Origin: Achromobacter pulmonis
GTDB lineage: Bacteria > Pseudomonadota > Gammaproteobacteria > Burkholderiales > Burkholderiaceae_B
Assembly: GCF_002885955.2 (NCBI RefSeq)
Contig: NZ_POQS01000003.1
Span: 430,868-494,867, forward strand
Direction of reading: 5' to 3'
Length of the DNA stretch: 64,000 nucleotides
This document shows, piece by piece, positions 1 to 8,589 of this stretch. How positions within the stretch are numbered: position 1 is the first letter of the stretch; the number at the start of each line of letters is the position of its first letter. The notes under the pieces are model-generated. The model saw only the letters and a list, made by a program, of their open reading frames with translations. It did not search any database and was not told where the DNA came from. The position numbers and the translations under genes were made by a program.

Positions 1-805
1 TATCGGCAACGAGGCCTCGGGCGTGGTGCAGGCGGTGGGCGCGGGCGTCGAGGGGCTGAAGGCCGGCGACCGCATCACCTATACCGGCTTCACCAATACG
101 CTGGGCGCCTACAGCACGGAACGGCTGCTGCCCGCGGCGGCGGCGATCAGGCTGCCGCAGGCCATCGGCTGCGTCACGGCGGCCTCGATGACGATGCGCG
201 GCCTGACGGCGGCTTACCTGATGCGCAGGATCTATCCGTTCCAGGGCGGCGAAACCGTGCTGCTGCACGCCGCCGCCGGCGGGGTGGGGCTGATCGTGCT
301 GCAATGGGCCAAGCTGCTGGGGCTGACGGTGATCGGCACGGTCTCCAGCGAGGCCAAGGCCGAACTTGCCCGCTCGTACGGGTGCGATCACATCATCGAC
401 TACAGCCGCGCAGACGTGGCCGCGCGGGTGCGCGAGATTACCGGCGGCGCGGGCGTCTCGGTGGTGTACGACAGCGTGGGCAAGGATACCTTCATGGCCT
501 CGCTGGATTCGCTCAAGCGGCGCGGGCTGCTGGTGTGCGTGGGCACCGCCTCGGGCAAGATCCCGCCCTTCGATCCGGCGATCCTGGCGCGCAAGGGCTC
601 GGCCTTCATCACCCGGCCGGGTTTGGCGGACTACATCGCGGACCCGGCGGAAAAGGCCGAGCTGGTCGAGGAGCTGTTCGGCCACGTGGCGGCCGGGCGC
701 ATCCGCATCGAGATCAATCAACGCTACGCGCTGGAGGACGCGGTGCAGGCGCACCGCGATCTGGAGGCGCGCCGGACCACCGGCTCGTCGGTCTTCGTGC
801 TCTGA
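1..805 (+). CDS. Quinone oxidoreductase (zinc-independent MDR family), 5' truncated by window edge
   Basis: This is the C-terminal part of a medium-chain dehydrogenase/reductase of the NADPH:quinone reductase type. The frame is open from base 2, so the N-terminal 60 or so residues lie outside the window. The Rossmann motif HAAAGGVG is encoded near 270-295. No structural or catalytic zinc cysteines are visible, which fits the quinone-reductase branch. A complete paralogue lies at 5664-6659 and aligns along the whole length, including the segments TYTGFTNTLGAYSTE and DTFMASLDSLKRRGL. A Bug receptor follows 26 bp downstream on the same strand, so the two are probably co-transcribed. The cytosolic substrate (quinone, enone or other) cannot be read from sequence. 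Confidence 0.9.
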   Translation, partial: IGNEASGVVQAVGAGVEGLKAGDRITYTGFTNTLGAYSTERLLPAAAAIRLPQAIGCVTAASMTMRGLTAAYLMRRIYPFQGGETVLLHAAAGGVGLIVLQWAKLLGLTVIGTVSSEAKAELARSYGCDHIIDYSRADVAARVREITGGAGVSVVYDSVGKDTFMASLDSLKRRGLLVCVGTASGKIPPFDPAILARKGSAFITRPGLADYIADPAEKAELVEELFGHVAAGRIRIEINQRYALEDAVQAHRDLEARRTTGSSVFVL

Positions 806-831
806 TCCCTCACGCCATCAGGAATGCGCCC

Positions 832-1821
832 ATGTCCAAGATCGTTCCGCTGTTCCGCGCCTGGCTGACCGCGCTCGCCGCGCTGGGGGCCGGCATGTCC
901 GCGAGCCACGCCGGCCCCTGGCCGGACCAGCCCATCCGGGTCATCGTGCCCGCGCCGCCCGGCGGCATTTCGGACGGCGTGGCGCGCCTGGTCGGCGGGC
1001 AGCTGCAGGCCCGGCTCGGCCAGCCGGTGATCGTCGAGAACAAGCCGGGAGGCTCGGCCGTGGTGGCCGAGCGCGCCCTGATGGCCGCGCCGGCGGACGG
1101 CTACACGCTGATGATCGGGCCGTCGAGCCTGCTCACGGATTTTCCGCTCACGGTCAAGACGCCGTTCGATCCGATCAAGACCTTCACCTACGTGACGGAT
1201 GTGGCCAGCATGGTGCACGTGCTGGTCGCCAACGCCAGCCTGCCGGCGAAATCCGTGCAGGAGGTGCTGGACCTGGCGCGCAAGGACCCCGAGGCGGTCA
1301 GCATCGCCAACCTCAGCGTGGGCACGCGTTCGGACATGCTGGGCGAGATGCTGCGCGAGAAAAGCGGCGGCAACATCCTGACCGTTCCGTACAAGGGCTC
1401 CACGCCCGCGCTGCTGGATGTGATGGGCGGCCAGGTGCAGCTGACGTTCGAAGTGGTCGGCAACGTGGCCTCGCAGGTGCGCTCCGGCAAGCTGCGGCCG
1501 CTGGGGCTGGCGGCGGCCAACCGTTCGACGCTGCTGCCCGACGTGCCCAGCCTGGCCGAACTGGGCTATCCGGAATTCGCGCTGCCCGAGGCCAGCGTCG
1601 GCGTTTTCGTGCTGAGCAGCATGCCCGAAGCGATGCGCAACCGCATCCGCGGCGAGGTGGAAAGCATCAAGCAGTCGGCCGAATTCGGCAAAATGCTGGC
1701 GTCGGCGGGCTATGAGGCGCCGCAGCCCGGCACGTACGAAGCGCTGCAGCGGAAGATGGCCGACACCATCGAGCAGAACCGCAAGCTCCTGCGGCGGCTG
1801 CGTCAGCCCGTGTCCGGCTGA
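832..1821 (+). CDS. Bug/TctC-family tripartite tricarboxylate transporter receptor
   Basis: A 329-residue periplasmic solute-binding protein. A Sec signal peptide runs from residue 1 to about 27 (hydrophobic core, then ASHAG). The mature start WPDQPIRVIVPAPPGG is the typical Bug opening. Family members bind carboxylates or aromatic acids in the periplasm and normally work with TctA/TctB membrane subunits; none is encoded nearby. The ATG at 832 is chosen because it gives a proper signal peptide; the frame is open far upstream only as a shadow of the oxidoreductase gene. The 3' end overlaps the convergent AraC gene by 19 bp. Confidence 0.9.
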   Translation: MSKIVPLFRAWLTALAALGAGMSASHAGPWPDQPIRVIVPAPPGGISDGVARLVGGQLQARLGQPVIVENKPGGSAVVAERALMAAPADGYTLMIGPSSLLTDFPLTVKTPFDPIKTFTYVTDVASMVHVLVANASLPAKSVQEVLDLARKDPEAVSIANLSVGTRSDMLGEMLREKSGGNILTVPYKGSTPALLDVMGGQVQLTFEVVGNVASQVRSGKLRPLGLAAANRSTLLPDVPSLAELGYPEFALPEASVGVFVLSSMPEAMRNRIRGEVESIKQSAEFGKMLASAGYEAPQPGTYEALQRKMADTIEQNRKLLRRLRQPVSG

Positions 1822-2828
1822 GCGGCCGTCTGGCGTTGCGCCCGGCTTTCCTTGGCGCTGATGCCGAACTGCGTCTGGTACCAGCGCGAGAAACTGCTGG
1901 GCGCGTTAAAGCCCAGCATTTCCGCCACTTCGGTCAGCGAGCGGTTGCTTTCGTGCACGTAGCGCATCGCCAGTTCCCGGCGCAGGTCGTTGACCAGGTC
2001 GGAGAAGCGCTGGCGGCGGTCCGACAGGCGGCGCTGGATGGTGCGCGGCGCCACGCCCAGGTGGGCGGCGACGACTTCGATGCTGCACCGTCCGCTGGGC
2101 AGCAGCAGCAGGATGGCGCGGCGCACCTCGTCGGGCATGGCGGCGGGGCCGGCGGGCGCGGCCGCGTCGATGAGGCGCTGCGCATAGCGCACCATGGCCG
2201 GATCGGCATGCGGATTGCGCCGGTCCAGGTCGGATTGCGCGCAGACGATCCCGTTGAAGCCGCAGTCGAATTCGACATGCGGGCCGAAAAGCTGGGTATG
2301 CACGCCCAGGTTCGCGGGCGCGGCGTGCTCGAAACAGACGCGGCGCGGCATCCAGTCGGCGCCGAGCAGCTGGCGGATGGCACGGACCATGACGCCCAGG
2401 GCCAGCTCGACGCGCTGGCGGGTGGACTGGTGGGCGTTGCCGGCCATCAGCACTTCGCGGATCACCACCGTCGATCCCGTTTCTTCTATCGCCAGCGTCA
2501 GCGAGCCATTGAGCAGCGACTGGTAGCGCATCAGCATGGCGAGCGACTCGCGCAGGGTTTCCTGGTCGCGTATCAGCAGGCCGACGGCGCCCATGTTCGA
2601 CAGCAGGCGCGAGCGCGCCATGCTCAGGCCGAAGCTTTCGTTGCCGGACGCGCGGGCCGACGCCTGCAGCAGGCGGCCGACGCACTCCACCGGAATCATC
2701 AGGTCGGGTTCGCTCAGCACGCTGGGGGGCAGGCCCGCATCCAGCAGCATCCGCGAGGGGTTCAGGCCGCAGGCGCTGGCGACTTCGCTGTAGTCGGTCA
2801 GGCAGGCGGCGCGGACTAGGGACGCCAT
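1803..2828 (-). CDS. AraC-family transcriptional regulator (OruR/ArgR-like, cassette 1)
   Basis: A 341-residue regulator. The N-terminal two thirds match the arabinose-binding-like domain of the OruR subgroup, and the C-terminal 100 residues carry the double helix-turn-helix of AraC proteins (PRTIQRRLSDR, then LTEVAEMLGFNAPSSFSRWY). The first helix-turn-helix lies around residues 245-265. It is divergent from the dioxygenase gene that starts around 2944 and convergent with the Bug gene, so it probably controls the dioxygenase cassette in response to the substrate or a metabolite. A second regulator of the same architecture sits in front of the paralogous cassette at 4430-5449. Confidence 0.92.
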   Translation of the reverse strand: MASLVRAACLTDYSEVASACGLNPSRMLLDAGLPPSVLSEPDLMIPVECVGRLLQASARASGNESFGLSMARSRLLSNMGAVGLLIRDQETLRESLAMLMRYQSLLNGSLTLAIEETGSTVVIREVLMAGNAHQSTRQRVELALGVMVRAIRQLLGADWMPRRVCFEHAAPANLGVHTQLFGPHVEFDCGFNGIVCAQSDLDRRNPHADPAMVRYAQRLIDAAAPAGPAAMPDEVRRAILLLLPSGRCSIEVVAAHLGVAPRTIQRRLSDRRQRFSDLVNDLRRELAMRYVHESNRSLTEVAEMLGFNAPSSFSRWYQTQFGISAKESRAQRQTAAQPDTG

Positions 2829-2943
2829 TGCTTCATCTCATCGGCAGGAAATGCAAAACGTTTGTCATCTAATGGCAAGCGCGGATGGCCCATCGCGTCC
2901 ACACTTGGCGTACCCGATTCTTCTTATATGGGACAAACCGCAA

Positions 2944-3855
2944 GTGACGCAAGAACTACGAGCTTTTCCGGCGGTGGTGCGCGCGACATCGCTCAGCCGG
3001 TCCATCCGTGTCGAAGCGCTGAGCTGCACCATAGGCGCGGAGCTGGGCAACGTCCACCTGGGCGCGGTGGCGCAGGACGATGACTTGCTGGAGGAGGTGC
3101 GCCGGCTGCTGCTGCAGCACAAGGTCGTGTTCTTCCGCGACCAGGACATCAGCCGCGCCGAGCACGTGGCGTTCGCCAGCCGTTTCGGCGAACTGGAGAA
3201 TCATCCGGTGGTGGGCAGCCATCCGGACCATCCCGGCCTGTGCCAGATATACAAGACGCCGGACAGCCCGCCGGAGCGCCACGAGAATTCCTGGCACACC
3301 GACGCCACCTGGCGCGAGGCGCCGCCCATGGGCTGCGTGCTGCGCTGCGTGGAGTGTCCGCCGGTGGGCGGCGACACCATGTGGGCCAATATGGCGGAGG
3401 CCTACCGCCAGCTGCCCGAGGACATCAAGGCCAAGATCGCGCCGCTGCGCGCGCGCCACAGCATCGAAGCCAGCTTCGGCGCCGCCATGCCCATCGAGAA
3501 GCGGCTTGCGCTCAAGGCGCAGTACCCGGACGCCGAGCATCCGGTGGTGCGCACGCATCCGGAGACGGGCGAGCAGATCCTGTTCGTCAACGGCAGCTTC
3601 ACCACGCATTTCACCAACTACAACACGCCGGCCAACGTGCGCTTCGGCCTGGACAAGGCGCCGGGCGCGTCCCAGCTGCTGAGCTATCTGGTCAGCCAGG
3701 CGATGATCCCGGAATACCAGGTGCGGTTCCGCTGGCGCAGGAACAGCGTGGCGTTCTGGGACAACCGCTCCACCCAGCATTACGCCGTCATGGACTATCC
3801 CCCCTGCCATCGCAAGATGGAGCGCACCGCCATCATCGGCCAGGCCCCTTTCTGA
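2944..3855 (+). CDS. TauD/TfdA-family Fe(II)/2-oxoglutarate-type dioxygenase (cassette 1)
   Basis: This family uses Fe(II), 2-oxoglutarate and O2 to hydroxylate or cleave small substrates such as sulfonates or aryloxyacetates in the cytosol. The iron ligands H-x-D (SWHTDATW, encoded near 3293) and the distal His (TQHYAVMDY, near 3778) are present, as is the 2-oxoglutarate-binding Arg in MERTAIIG. The conserved core begins at LSCTIGAELG. The start is uncertain: the frame is open from ATG 2851, but that leaves only 22 bp to the divergent AraC gene, so the GTG at 2944 is preferred; GTG 2974 or 2977 is possible. The protein is paralogous to 6656-7498 over its full length. The substrate is unknown. 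Confidence 0.85.
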   Translation: MTQELRAFPAVVRATSLSRSIRVEALSCTIGAELGNVHLGAVAQDDDLLEEVRRLLLQHKVVFFRDQDISRAEHVAFASRFGELENHPVVGSHPDHPGLCQIYKTPDSPPERHENSWHTDATWREAPPMGCVLRCVECPPVGGDTMWANMAEAYRQLPEDIKAKIAPLRARHSIEASFGAAMPIEKRLALKAQYPDAEHPVVRTHPETGEQILFVNGSFTTHFTNYNTPANVRFGLDKAPGASQLLSYLVSQAMIPEYQVRFRWRRNSVAFWDNRSTQHYAVMDYPPCHRKMERTAIIGQAPF

Positions 3856-3862
3856 ACGCCTC

Positions 3863-4423
3863 ATGCAGACGACGAACTCTCCCACCATTCTGATCGTTCC
3901 CGGCCTGCGCGACCACGTCGCGGACCACTGGCAGACGCTGCTGGCGGCCGGGCTGTCCAAGGTGCGCAGCGTGGCGCCGCTGGAAACGCGCAAGCTCAGC
4001 CGCGCCGCGCGCGTCGAGGCGGTGGAGCGCGAGCTGGCCGCCATCGAAGGGCCGGTCGTCATCGTGGCCCACAGCGCGGGCGCCATGACGGTGGCGCACT
4101 GGGCGCAGCAGCCCACGCGCGCCATTCAGGGCGCGCTGCTGGCCACGCCCGCCGACCTGGAAACGCCCATGCCGGCGGGCTATCCCACGCTGGACGTGCT
4201 GCGGGAAAACGGCTGGACGCCCATTCCCATGGCGAAGCTGCCGTTTCCCAGCATCGTCGCGGCCAGCAGCAACGATCCGCTGACCACGCTGGAACGCGCG
4301 CGCGGCTTCGCCCGCGCCTGGGGCAGCCGGCTGGTGGAACTGGGGGCGGTCGGGCATCTCAATCCCGCGTCGGGCCACGGCGAGTGGCCGCAGGCCAGGG
4401 AACTGATCGCCGCGCTTTGCTGA
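3863..4423 (+). CDS. RBBP9/YdeN-family alpha/beta hydrolase
   Basis: A 186-residue single-domain serine hydrolase. The strand and loop ILIVPGLRDHVADHW open the fold. The nucleophile is Ser71 in HSAG (this family's variant of GxSxG), with likely catalytic partners Asp138 (SSNDPL) and His165 (GAVGHLN). The length matches RBBP9/YdeN proteins. It begins 7 bp after the dioxygenase stop and is probably co-transcribed, suggesting it hydrolyses an ester or lactone made in that route. This role is an inference; these proteins have few assigned substrates. Confidence 0.88.
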   Translation: MQTTNSPTILIVPGLRDHVADHWQTLLAAGLSKVRSVAPLETRKLSRAARVEAVERELAAIEGPVVIVAHSAGAMTVAHWAQQPTRAIQGALLATPADLETPMPAGYPTLDVLRENGWTPIPMAKLPFPSIVAASSNDPLTTLERARGFARAWGSRLVELGAVGHLNPASGHGEWPQARELIAALC

Positions 4424-4429
4424 AAAGGT

Positions 4430-5449
4430 CTAGCCGCGCAGGTTCTGCGCGCGCCAGCTGCTGGGCGTTTGCTGGAAGTGCTGGAAAAACCAGCGTGAAA
4501 ACGAACTGACTTCGGAAAAGCCGGACAGCATGGCCACGTCGCCGATGCTCAGGCTGCCGTTTTTCAGCGACCTGACGGCGGTGCCGGCGCGCACCGCGTT
4601 GAGCGCGGTCTGGTAGTTGGTGCCTTCTTCTTCCAGCTGCCGTTGCAGCGACCGCGTGGTGTGCCCCAGCGTCTTGGCGACCTGGCCGATCTGGTGGTAG
4701 CCATGCGGCAGCAGCGACTGGATGGCGCTGCGCACCTGCTGCGCCAGCGACACCGCGGCGGCTTCGTCGGAGGGCTGCGGCGCCAGGAAGTGGCGCGCGT
4801 ACCGTTCCATGGCGGGATCGTGGTCGGGATTGAGCCGCTGCAGGTCGTCGCGCGCCAGCACGATGCCGTCGAAATCCGAATTGAAGACCACGTTGCAGCG
4901 GAAGACGGCCTGGTGCCGGCCCAGGCTGGCCGGCGCGGCGTGCGTGAAGTGCACGCTGTCGGGCCGCCAGTCCCGGCCCAGCTGGTGGCGGCACAGGCTG
5001 AGCAGCGCCGCCAGGCCCAGCTCGGTCGGGTGCCGGCCAGGCAGGTCGCGTCCGGTGTCCAGGTTCAGCTGGACGATGGCCAGGCGCTCGTGCCGCACGA
5101 CTTCCAGCGCCACGGTGCTGCTGAGCAGGTGCCGGTATTCGCGCATCGTGCGCAGCGCGCTGGCGAGGCTGGCCTGGTGCTGCAGCGCCAGGCTGATGGG
5201 GCCGAAGTCCGACAGGCGCCAGTCCGCGCCGATCAGCAGGCCCACGGGCGCGTCGCTGAATTCGGTGGCCGAGATTTCCAGCAGCGTGGCGAACGAGGCT
5301 TCCGGAACCCGGATGTCGTCCGCCTGCAGACAGAGCTGGTCCAGCCCCACCTTGTTCAGCATGCGCAAGGGATCGCGGCCCATGCTGCGGACCACGTGGG
5401 AATACTTCCTGATGCTGGCGTTGCGGACTCGGGGAATGGCGACGGACAT
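4430..5449 (-). CDS. AraC-family transcriptional regulator (OruR-like, cassette 2)
   Basis: A 339-residue regulator with the same layout as 1803-2828: an arabinose-binding-like N-terminal domain and a C-terminal AraC DNA-binding domain (TTRSLQRQLEEEG, then SIGDVAMLSGFSEVSSFSRWF). The ATG at 5449 (MSVAIPRV) fits the usual family start. An in-frame ATG at 5536, with a TAAGG sequence upstream, would add 29 residues rich in Pro and Ala and cannot be excluded. It is divergent from the oxidoreductase/dioxygenase/Bug/porin set that begins at 5664, the expected position for the activator of that operon. It is convergent with the small hydrolase gene, 6 bp apart. Confidence 0.92.
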   Translation of the reverse strand: MSVAIPRVRNASIRKYSHVVRSMGRDPLRMLNKVGLDQLCLQADDIRVPEASFATLLEISATEFSDAPVGLLIGADWRLSDFGPISLALQHQASLASALRTMREYRHLLSSTVALEVVRHERLAIVQLNLDTGRDLPGRHPTELGLAALLSLCRHQLGRDWRPDSVHFTHAAPASLGRHQAVFRCNVVFNSDFDGIVLARDDLQRLNPDHDPAMERYARHFLAPQPSDEAAAVSLAQQVRSAIQSLLPHGYHQIGQVAKTLGHTTRSLQRQLEEEGTNYQTALNAVRAGTAVRSLKNGSLSIGDVAMLSGFSEVSSFSRWFFQHFQQTPSSWRAQNLRG

Positions 5450-5663
5450 GGCGTTATGGGCCGCGCGGGCCGGTGGTGACGGGAGGGGGATCGCTTGGCC
5501 GGTACATGGTAATGGCTGCGCATCGCCGCGTCGCATCGGGGTTTACCTTAGACGTCGCGATTGGCTAACAGGCTGGCGTCAACCGTCAATGGCGGGCGGC
5601 GCTCCTTGTCCCAGAATTTTTCCGGCAGGCAGCGCGTGACGCGCCGAAGAATTCAAGGAGACA

Positions 5664-6659
5664 GTGGTGGCCAAGGCAGTGCAGTTCGACCGCGTCGGCG
5701 GTCCCGACGTGCTCTATCTGAAAGACGTGGAGGTCGGCCAGCCCGGCCCCGGCGAAGCGCGCATCGCGCAGCGCGCCGTGGGGCTGAACTACGCCGACAC
5801 GTATTTCCGTTCCGGCATCTATCCCGTGCCGCTGCCCAGCGGCATCGGCGTGGAGGCCGCCGGCGTCGTCACGGCGGTCGGGGCTGGGGTGACGAACGTC
5901 AAGGCGGGCGACCGGGTCACGTATACCGGCTTCACCAATACGCTGGGCGCATACAGCACCGAACGCATCGCGCCGGCCGCGCCGCTGATCCGGATTCCGG
6001 ACGGCATCGATTTCGAGACCGCCGCCTGCATCACCATGCGCGGCCTGACCGCGGCCTACCTGATGCGCCGCATCCATGAGTTCCGCGCCGGACAGCAGAT
6101 CCTGCTGCACGCCGCCGCCGGCGGGGTCGGGCTGATCGTGACGCAATGGGCCAAGCTGCTGGGCCTGACGGTGATAGGCACCACCTCGTCGCCGGAGAAG
6201 GCGGAGATCGCGCGGGCCCACGGCTGCGACCACGTCATCGGCTACGGCGAAGACCTGGCCGGGCGGGTCCGCGAGCTCACCGGCGGCGTTGGCGTGGACG
6301 TGGTGTTCGACAGCGTCGGCAGGGATACCTTCATGGCCTCGCTGGATTCGCTCAAGCGCCGCGGACTGATGGTCTGCGTGGGCACGGCCTCGGGCACCAT
6401 CGAACCGTTCGATCCGCAGATCCTGGCGCGCAAGGGATCGCTCTATCTCACGCGGCCGGCGCTGGCGGACTACATCGCCGACCCGGCGGAAAAGCAGGCG
6501 CTGCTGGCCGAGCTGTTCGACCACGTGCAAAGCGGCCGCATCCGCATCGAGATCCGGAAGCGCTACGCGCTGGAGGAGGCGCAACAGGCGCATCGGGACC
6601 TGGAATCGCGCAAGACCATAGGCGCGTCGGTATTTGCCATAGAGCCGGAGGAGACATGA
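5664..6659 (+). CDS. Quinone oxidoreductase (zinc-independent MDR family), cassette 2
   Basis: A complete 331-residue NADPH-dependent oxidoreductase. The GroES-like catalytic domain occupies about residues 1-125, with the family signature NYADTYFRSG at 42-51. The Rossmann domain carries HAAAGGVG near residue 148. No zinc ligands are seen. It starts at GTG 5664 (a second GTG follows immediately) after the ribosome site AAGGAG. Its TGA overlaps the ATG of the next gene, which indicates translational coupling with the dioxygenase. It is the paralogue of the truncated gene at the left edge of the window. Confidence 0.93.
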   Translation: MVAKAVQFDRVGGPDVLYLKDVEVGQPGPGEARIAQRAVGLNYADTYFRSGIYPVPLPSGIGVEAAGVVTAVGAGVTNVKAGDRVTYTGFTNTLGAYSTERIAPAAPLIRIPDGIDFETAACITMRGLTAAYLMRRIHEFRAGQQILLHAAAGGVGLIVTQWAKLLGLTVIGTTSSPEKAEIARAHGCDHVIGYGEDLAGRVRELTGGVGVDVVFDSVGRDTFMASLDSLKRRGLMVCVGTASGTIEPFDPQILARKGSLYLTRPALADYIADPAEKQALLAELFDHVQSGRIRIEIRKRYALEEAQQAHRDLESRKTIGASVFAIEPEET

Positions 6660-7498
6660 AAGTCGAGAAAATGACCTGCACCATCGGTGCGGAAGTGTCG
6701 GGCGTGAGCCTGGGCGACGCCGCGCGCAGCGCCGCGCTGGCCCAGGAGATCAAGGCGCTGCTGCTGCAGCACAAGGTGCTGTTCTTTCGCGATCAGCAGA
6801 TCAGCCGGGCCGAGCATGTGGGCTTCGCCCGCCATTTCGGCGAACTCGAAGACCACCCGGTGGCCGGCAGCGATCCGGACCATCCCGGCCTGGTGCAGAT
6901 CTACCGCAGCGACAAGCGCGAGAACTACGAGAACAGCTATCACACCGACGGCCAATGGCGCGAGCAGCCGCCGATGGGCTGCGTGCTGCGCTGCATAGAA
7001 TGCCCGCCCGAAGGCGGCGACACGATCTGGGTGAACATGGTCGAGGCCTATCGCAACCTGCCCGGCGAGATCAAGGCCAGGATCGACAAGCTGAAGGTCA
7101 AGTGCAGCATCGAGCATTCGTTCGGCGCGGCCATGCCGGAAGAAAAGCGCCGCGCGCTGGCGCTGGAGCATCCCATGGTGGAGCACCCCGTGGTGCGCAC
7201 CCATCCCGAGACCGGCGAGAAGATCCTGTACGTCTGCGGCTTCTCCACGCACTTCGCCAACTACCACACGCCCGAGAACGTGCGCTACGGGCAGGACAAG
7301 ACGCCGGGCGCGAGCCTGTTGCTGAACTACCTGATCAGCCAGGCCGCGATCCCGGAGTACCAGGTGCGATTCCGCTGGCGGCCCAACAGCGTCGCCATGT
7401 GGGACAACCGCTGCACGCAGCATTACGCCGTGCAGGACTACTGGCCCGCGCCGCGCAAGATGGAGCGGGCCGCGATCATCGGCGATCGCCCGTATTGA
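6656..7498 (+). CDS. TauD/TfdA-family dioxygenase (cassette 2)
   Basis: A 280-residue Fe(II)/2-oxoglutarate-dependent dioxygenase. His96 and Asp98 (SYHTDGQW) and His256 (TQHYAVQDY) form the iron triad, and Arg271 (MERAAIIG) is the 2-oxoglutarate ligand. The ATG at 6656 overlaps the stop of the oxidoreductase gene and has a strong GGAGGAG site inside that gene's end. The clean start here (MKVEKMTCTIGAEVSG) is the best guide to the true start of the paralogue at 2944. A Bug receptor follows 25 bp downstream. The coupling of an oxygenase with a quinone reductase suggests two successive oxidative steps on an imported acid; the compound is unknown. Confidence 0.93.
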   Translation: MKVEKMTCTIGAEVSGVSLGDAARSAALAQEIKALLLQHKVLFFRDQQISRAEHVGFARHFGELEDHPVAGSDPDHPGLVQIYRSDKRENYENSYHTDGQWREQPPMGCVLRCIECPPEGGDTIWVNMVEAYRNLPGEIKARIDKLKVKCSIEHSFGAAMPEEKRRALALEHPMVEHPVVRTHPETGEKILYVCGFSTHFANYHTPENVRYGQDKTPGASLLLNYLISQAAIPEYQVRFRWRPNSVAMWDNRCTQHYAVQDYWPAPRKMERAAIIGDRPY

Positions 7499-7523
7499 AA
7501 ATAAAAGACCGAGGAGACTACGC

Positions 7524-8519
7524 ATGCGAGATGGACACACACCACGGCGCCAGGCCGTGGCGCTGGCGGGCGGCCTGCTGCTGACCTTGGCCCTGGCCGC
7601 AACCGCCTCGGCCGGGGCCGGCTGGACTTCCAAGCCGATCCGGCTGGTGGTGGGCGGCACGGCGGGCGGCAACGCCGACGTGCTGGCGCGCCTGCTGGCC
7701 GAGGGCCTGCACCAGAAGCTGGGCCAGCCCGTGGTGGTGGAGACCAAGCCCGGCGCGGCCGGGGTGCTGGCGGTCAACGACCTGATCGGCCACGGCCGCG
7801 ACGGCTCGACCTTCCTGGTCATCCAGGGCGGCATCGTCACCGAGACGCCGCTGGCCTACAAGGTGAGCTACCAGCCTTTCGAGGACCTCAAGCCGCTGGC
7901 CCAGCTGAGCCGCACCGGCCTGGTGCTGGTGGCCAACAAGGACCTGCCGGTCAACGACGTGAAGCAGCTTGCGGCCTATGGCAAGCAGCAGGCCGACGGA
8001 CTGACGTTCGCTTCATACGCCACCGGCATGCGCGGCCATACCTCGGGGATGGTGCTGGGGCAGCAGATGGGCGTGCAGATGCGGCACGTGGGCTACAAGG
8101 GATCGCCGCAGGGCCTGACCGACCTGATGGGCGGCCACATCCCGGTGATGATGGACGGCGTCACCACTTCATTGCCGCTGATCCAGGCCGGCAGCATCAA
8201 GGCCCTGGCGGTCAACTACCCCACGCGCGTCGCGGCGCTGCCGGACGTGCCGACCTTCAAGGAACTGGGCTACCAGGGACTGGCCGAGGCCGGCTGGTTT
8301 GGCGTGTGGTCGCATCCGGACGCGCCGGCCCAGGCGCAGCAGGCCATCCGCGAGATCTCGCTGCAATTCCTGGCGCAGCCGCAGATGCAGCAGAAGATCC
8401 GCGACATGGGCATGGAGCCCGGCGGCTCCGCCACGCCCGAAGCGCTGCAAGCCGAGCTGCGGGCTTCCTACCAGCACCAGCAGCAGGTGCTGAAGTCCAT
8501 CGACTACCAGTCCCAGTAG
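7524..8519 (+). CDS. Bug/TctC-family receptor (cassette 2)
   Basis: A 331-residue periplasmic binding protein. The N-terminus MRDGHTPRRQAV, a hydrophobic stretch and a cleavage region near ATASAGAG form a signal peptide. The mature protein starts WTSKPIRLVVGGTAGGN, the hallmark Bug beginning. The ATG follows a GAGGAG site. It is third in the oxidoreductase-dioxygenase-Bug operon and is followed by a strong hairpin and a porin gene, so outer-membrane entry and periplasmic capture of the same substrate are plausibly encoded together. No TctAB membrane pair is encoded nearby. Confidence 0.92.
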   Translation: MRDGHTPRRQAVALAGGLLLTLALAATASAGAGWTSKPIRLVVGGTAGGNADVLARLLAEGLHQKLGQPVVVETKPGAAGVLAVNDLIGHGRDGSTFLVIQGGIVTETPLAYKVSYQPFEDLKPLAQLSRTGLVLVANKDLPVNDVKQLAAYGKQQADGLTFASYATGMRGHTSGMVLGQQMGVQMRHVGYKGSPQGLTDLMGGHIPVMMDGVTTSLPLIQAGSIKALAVNYPTRVAALPDVPTFKELGYQGLAEAGWFGVWSHPDAPAQAQQAIREISLQFLAQPQMQQKIRDMGMEPGGSATPEALQAELRASYQHQQQVLKSIDYQSQ

Positions 8520-8532
8520 TCGCACCGCGCCG

Positions 8533-8558
8533 GCCGGCCTGCCTGGCGGCAGGCCGGC
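8533..8558 (+). terminator. Intercistronic GC-rich hairpin after the Bug gene
   Basis: A perfect 11-bp stem (8533-8543 with 8548-8558) and a 4-base loop TGGC lie 14 bp after the Bug stop and 31 bp before the porin start. There is no T tract. It may act as a processing or mRNA-stability element that sets different levels for the porin, or as a partial terminator. Confidence 0.55.
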
Positions 8559-8589
8559 TCCATGTTTGACGAACTCCAGGAGTGGCGTC

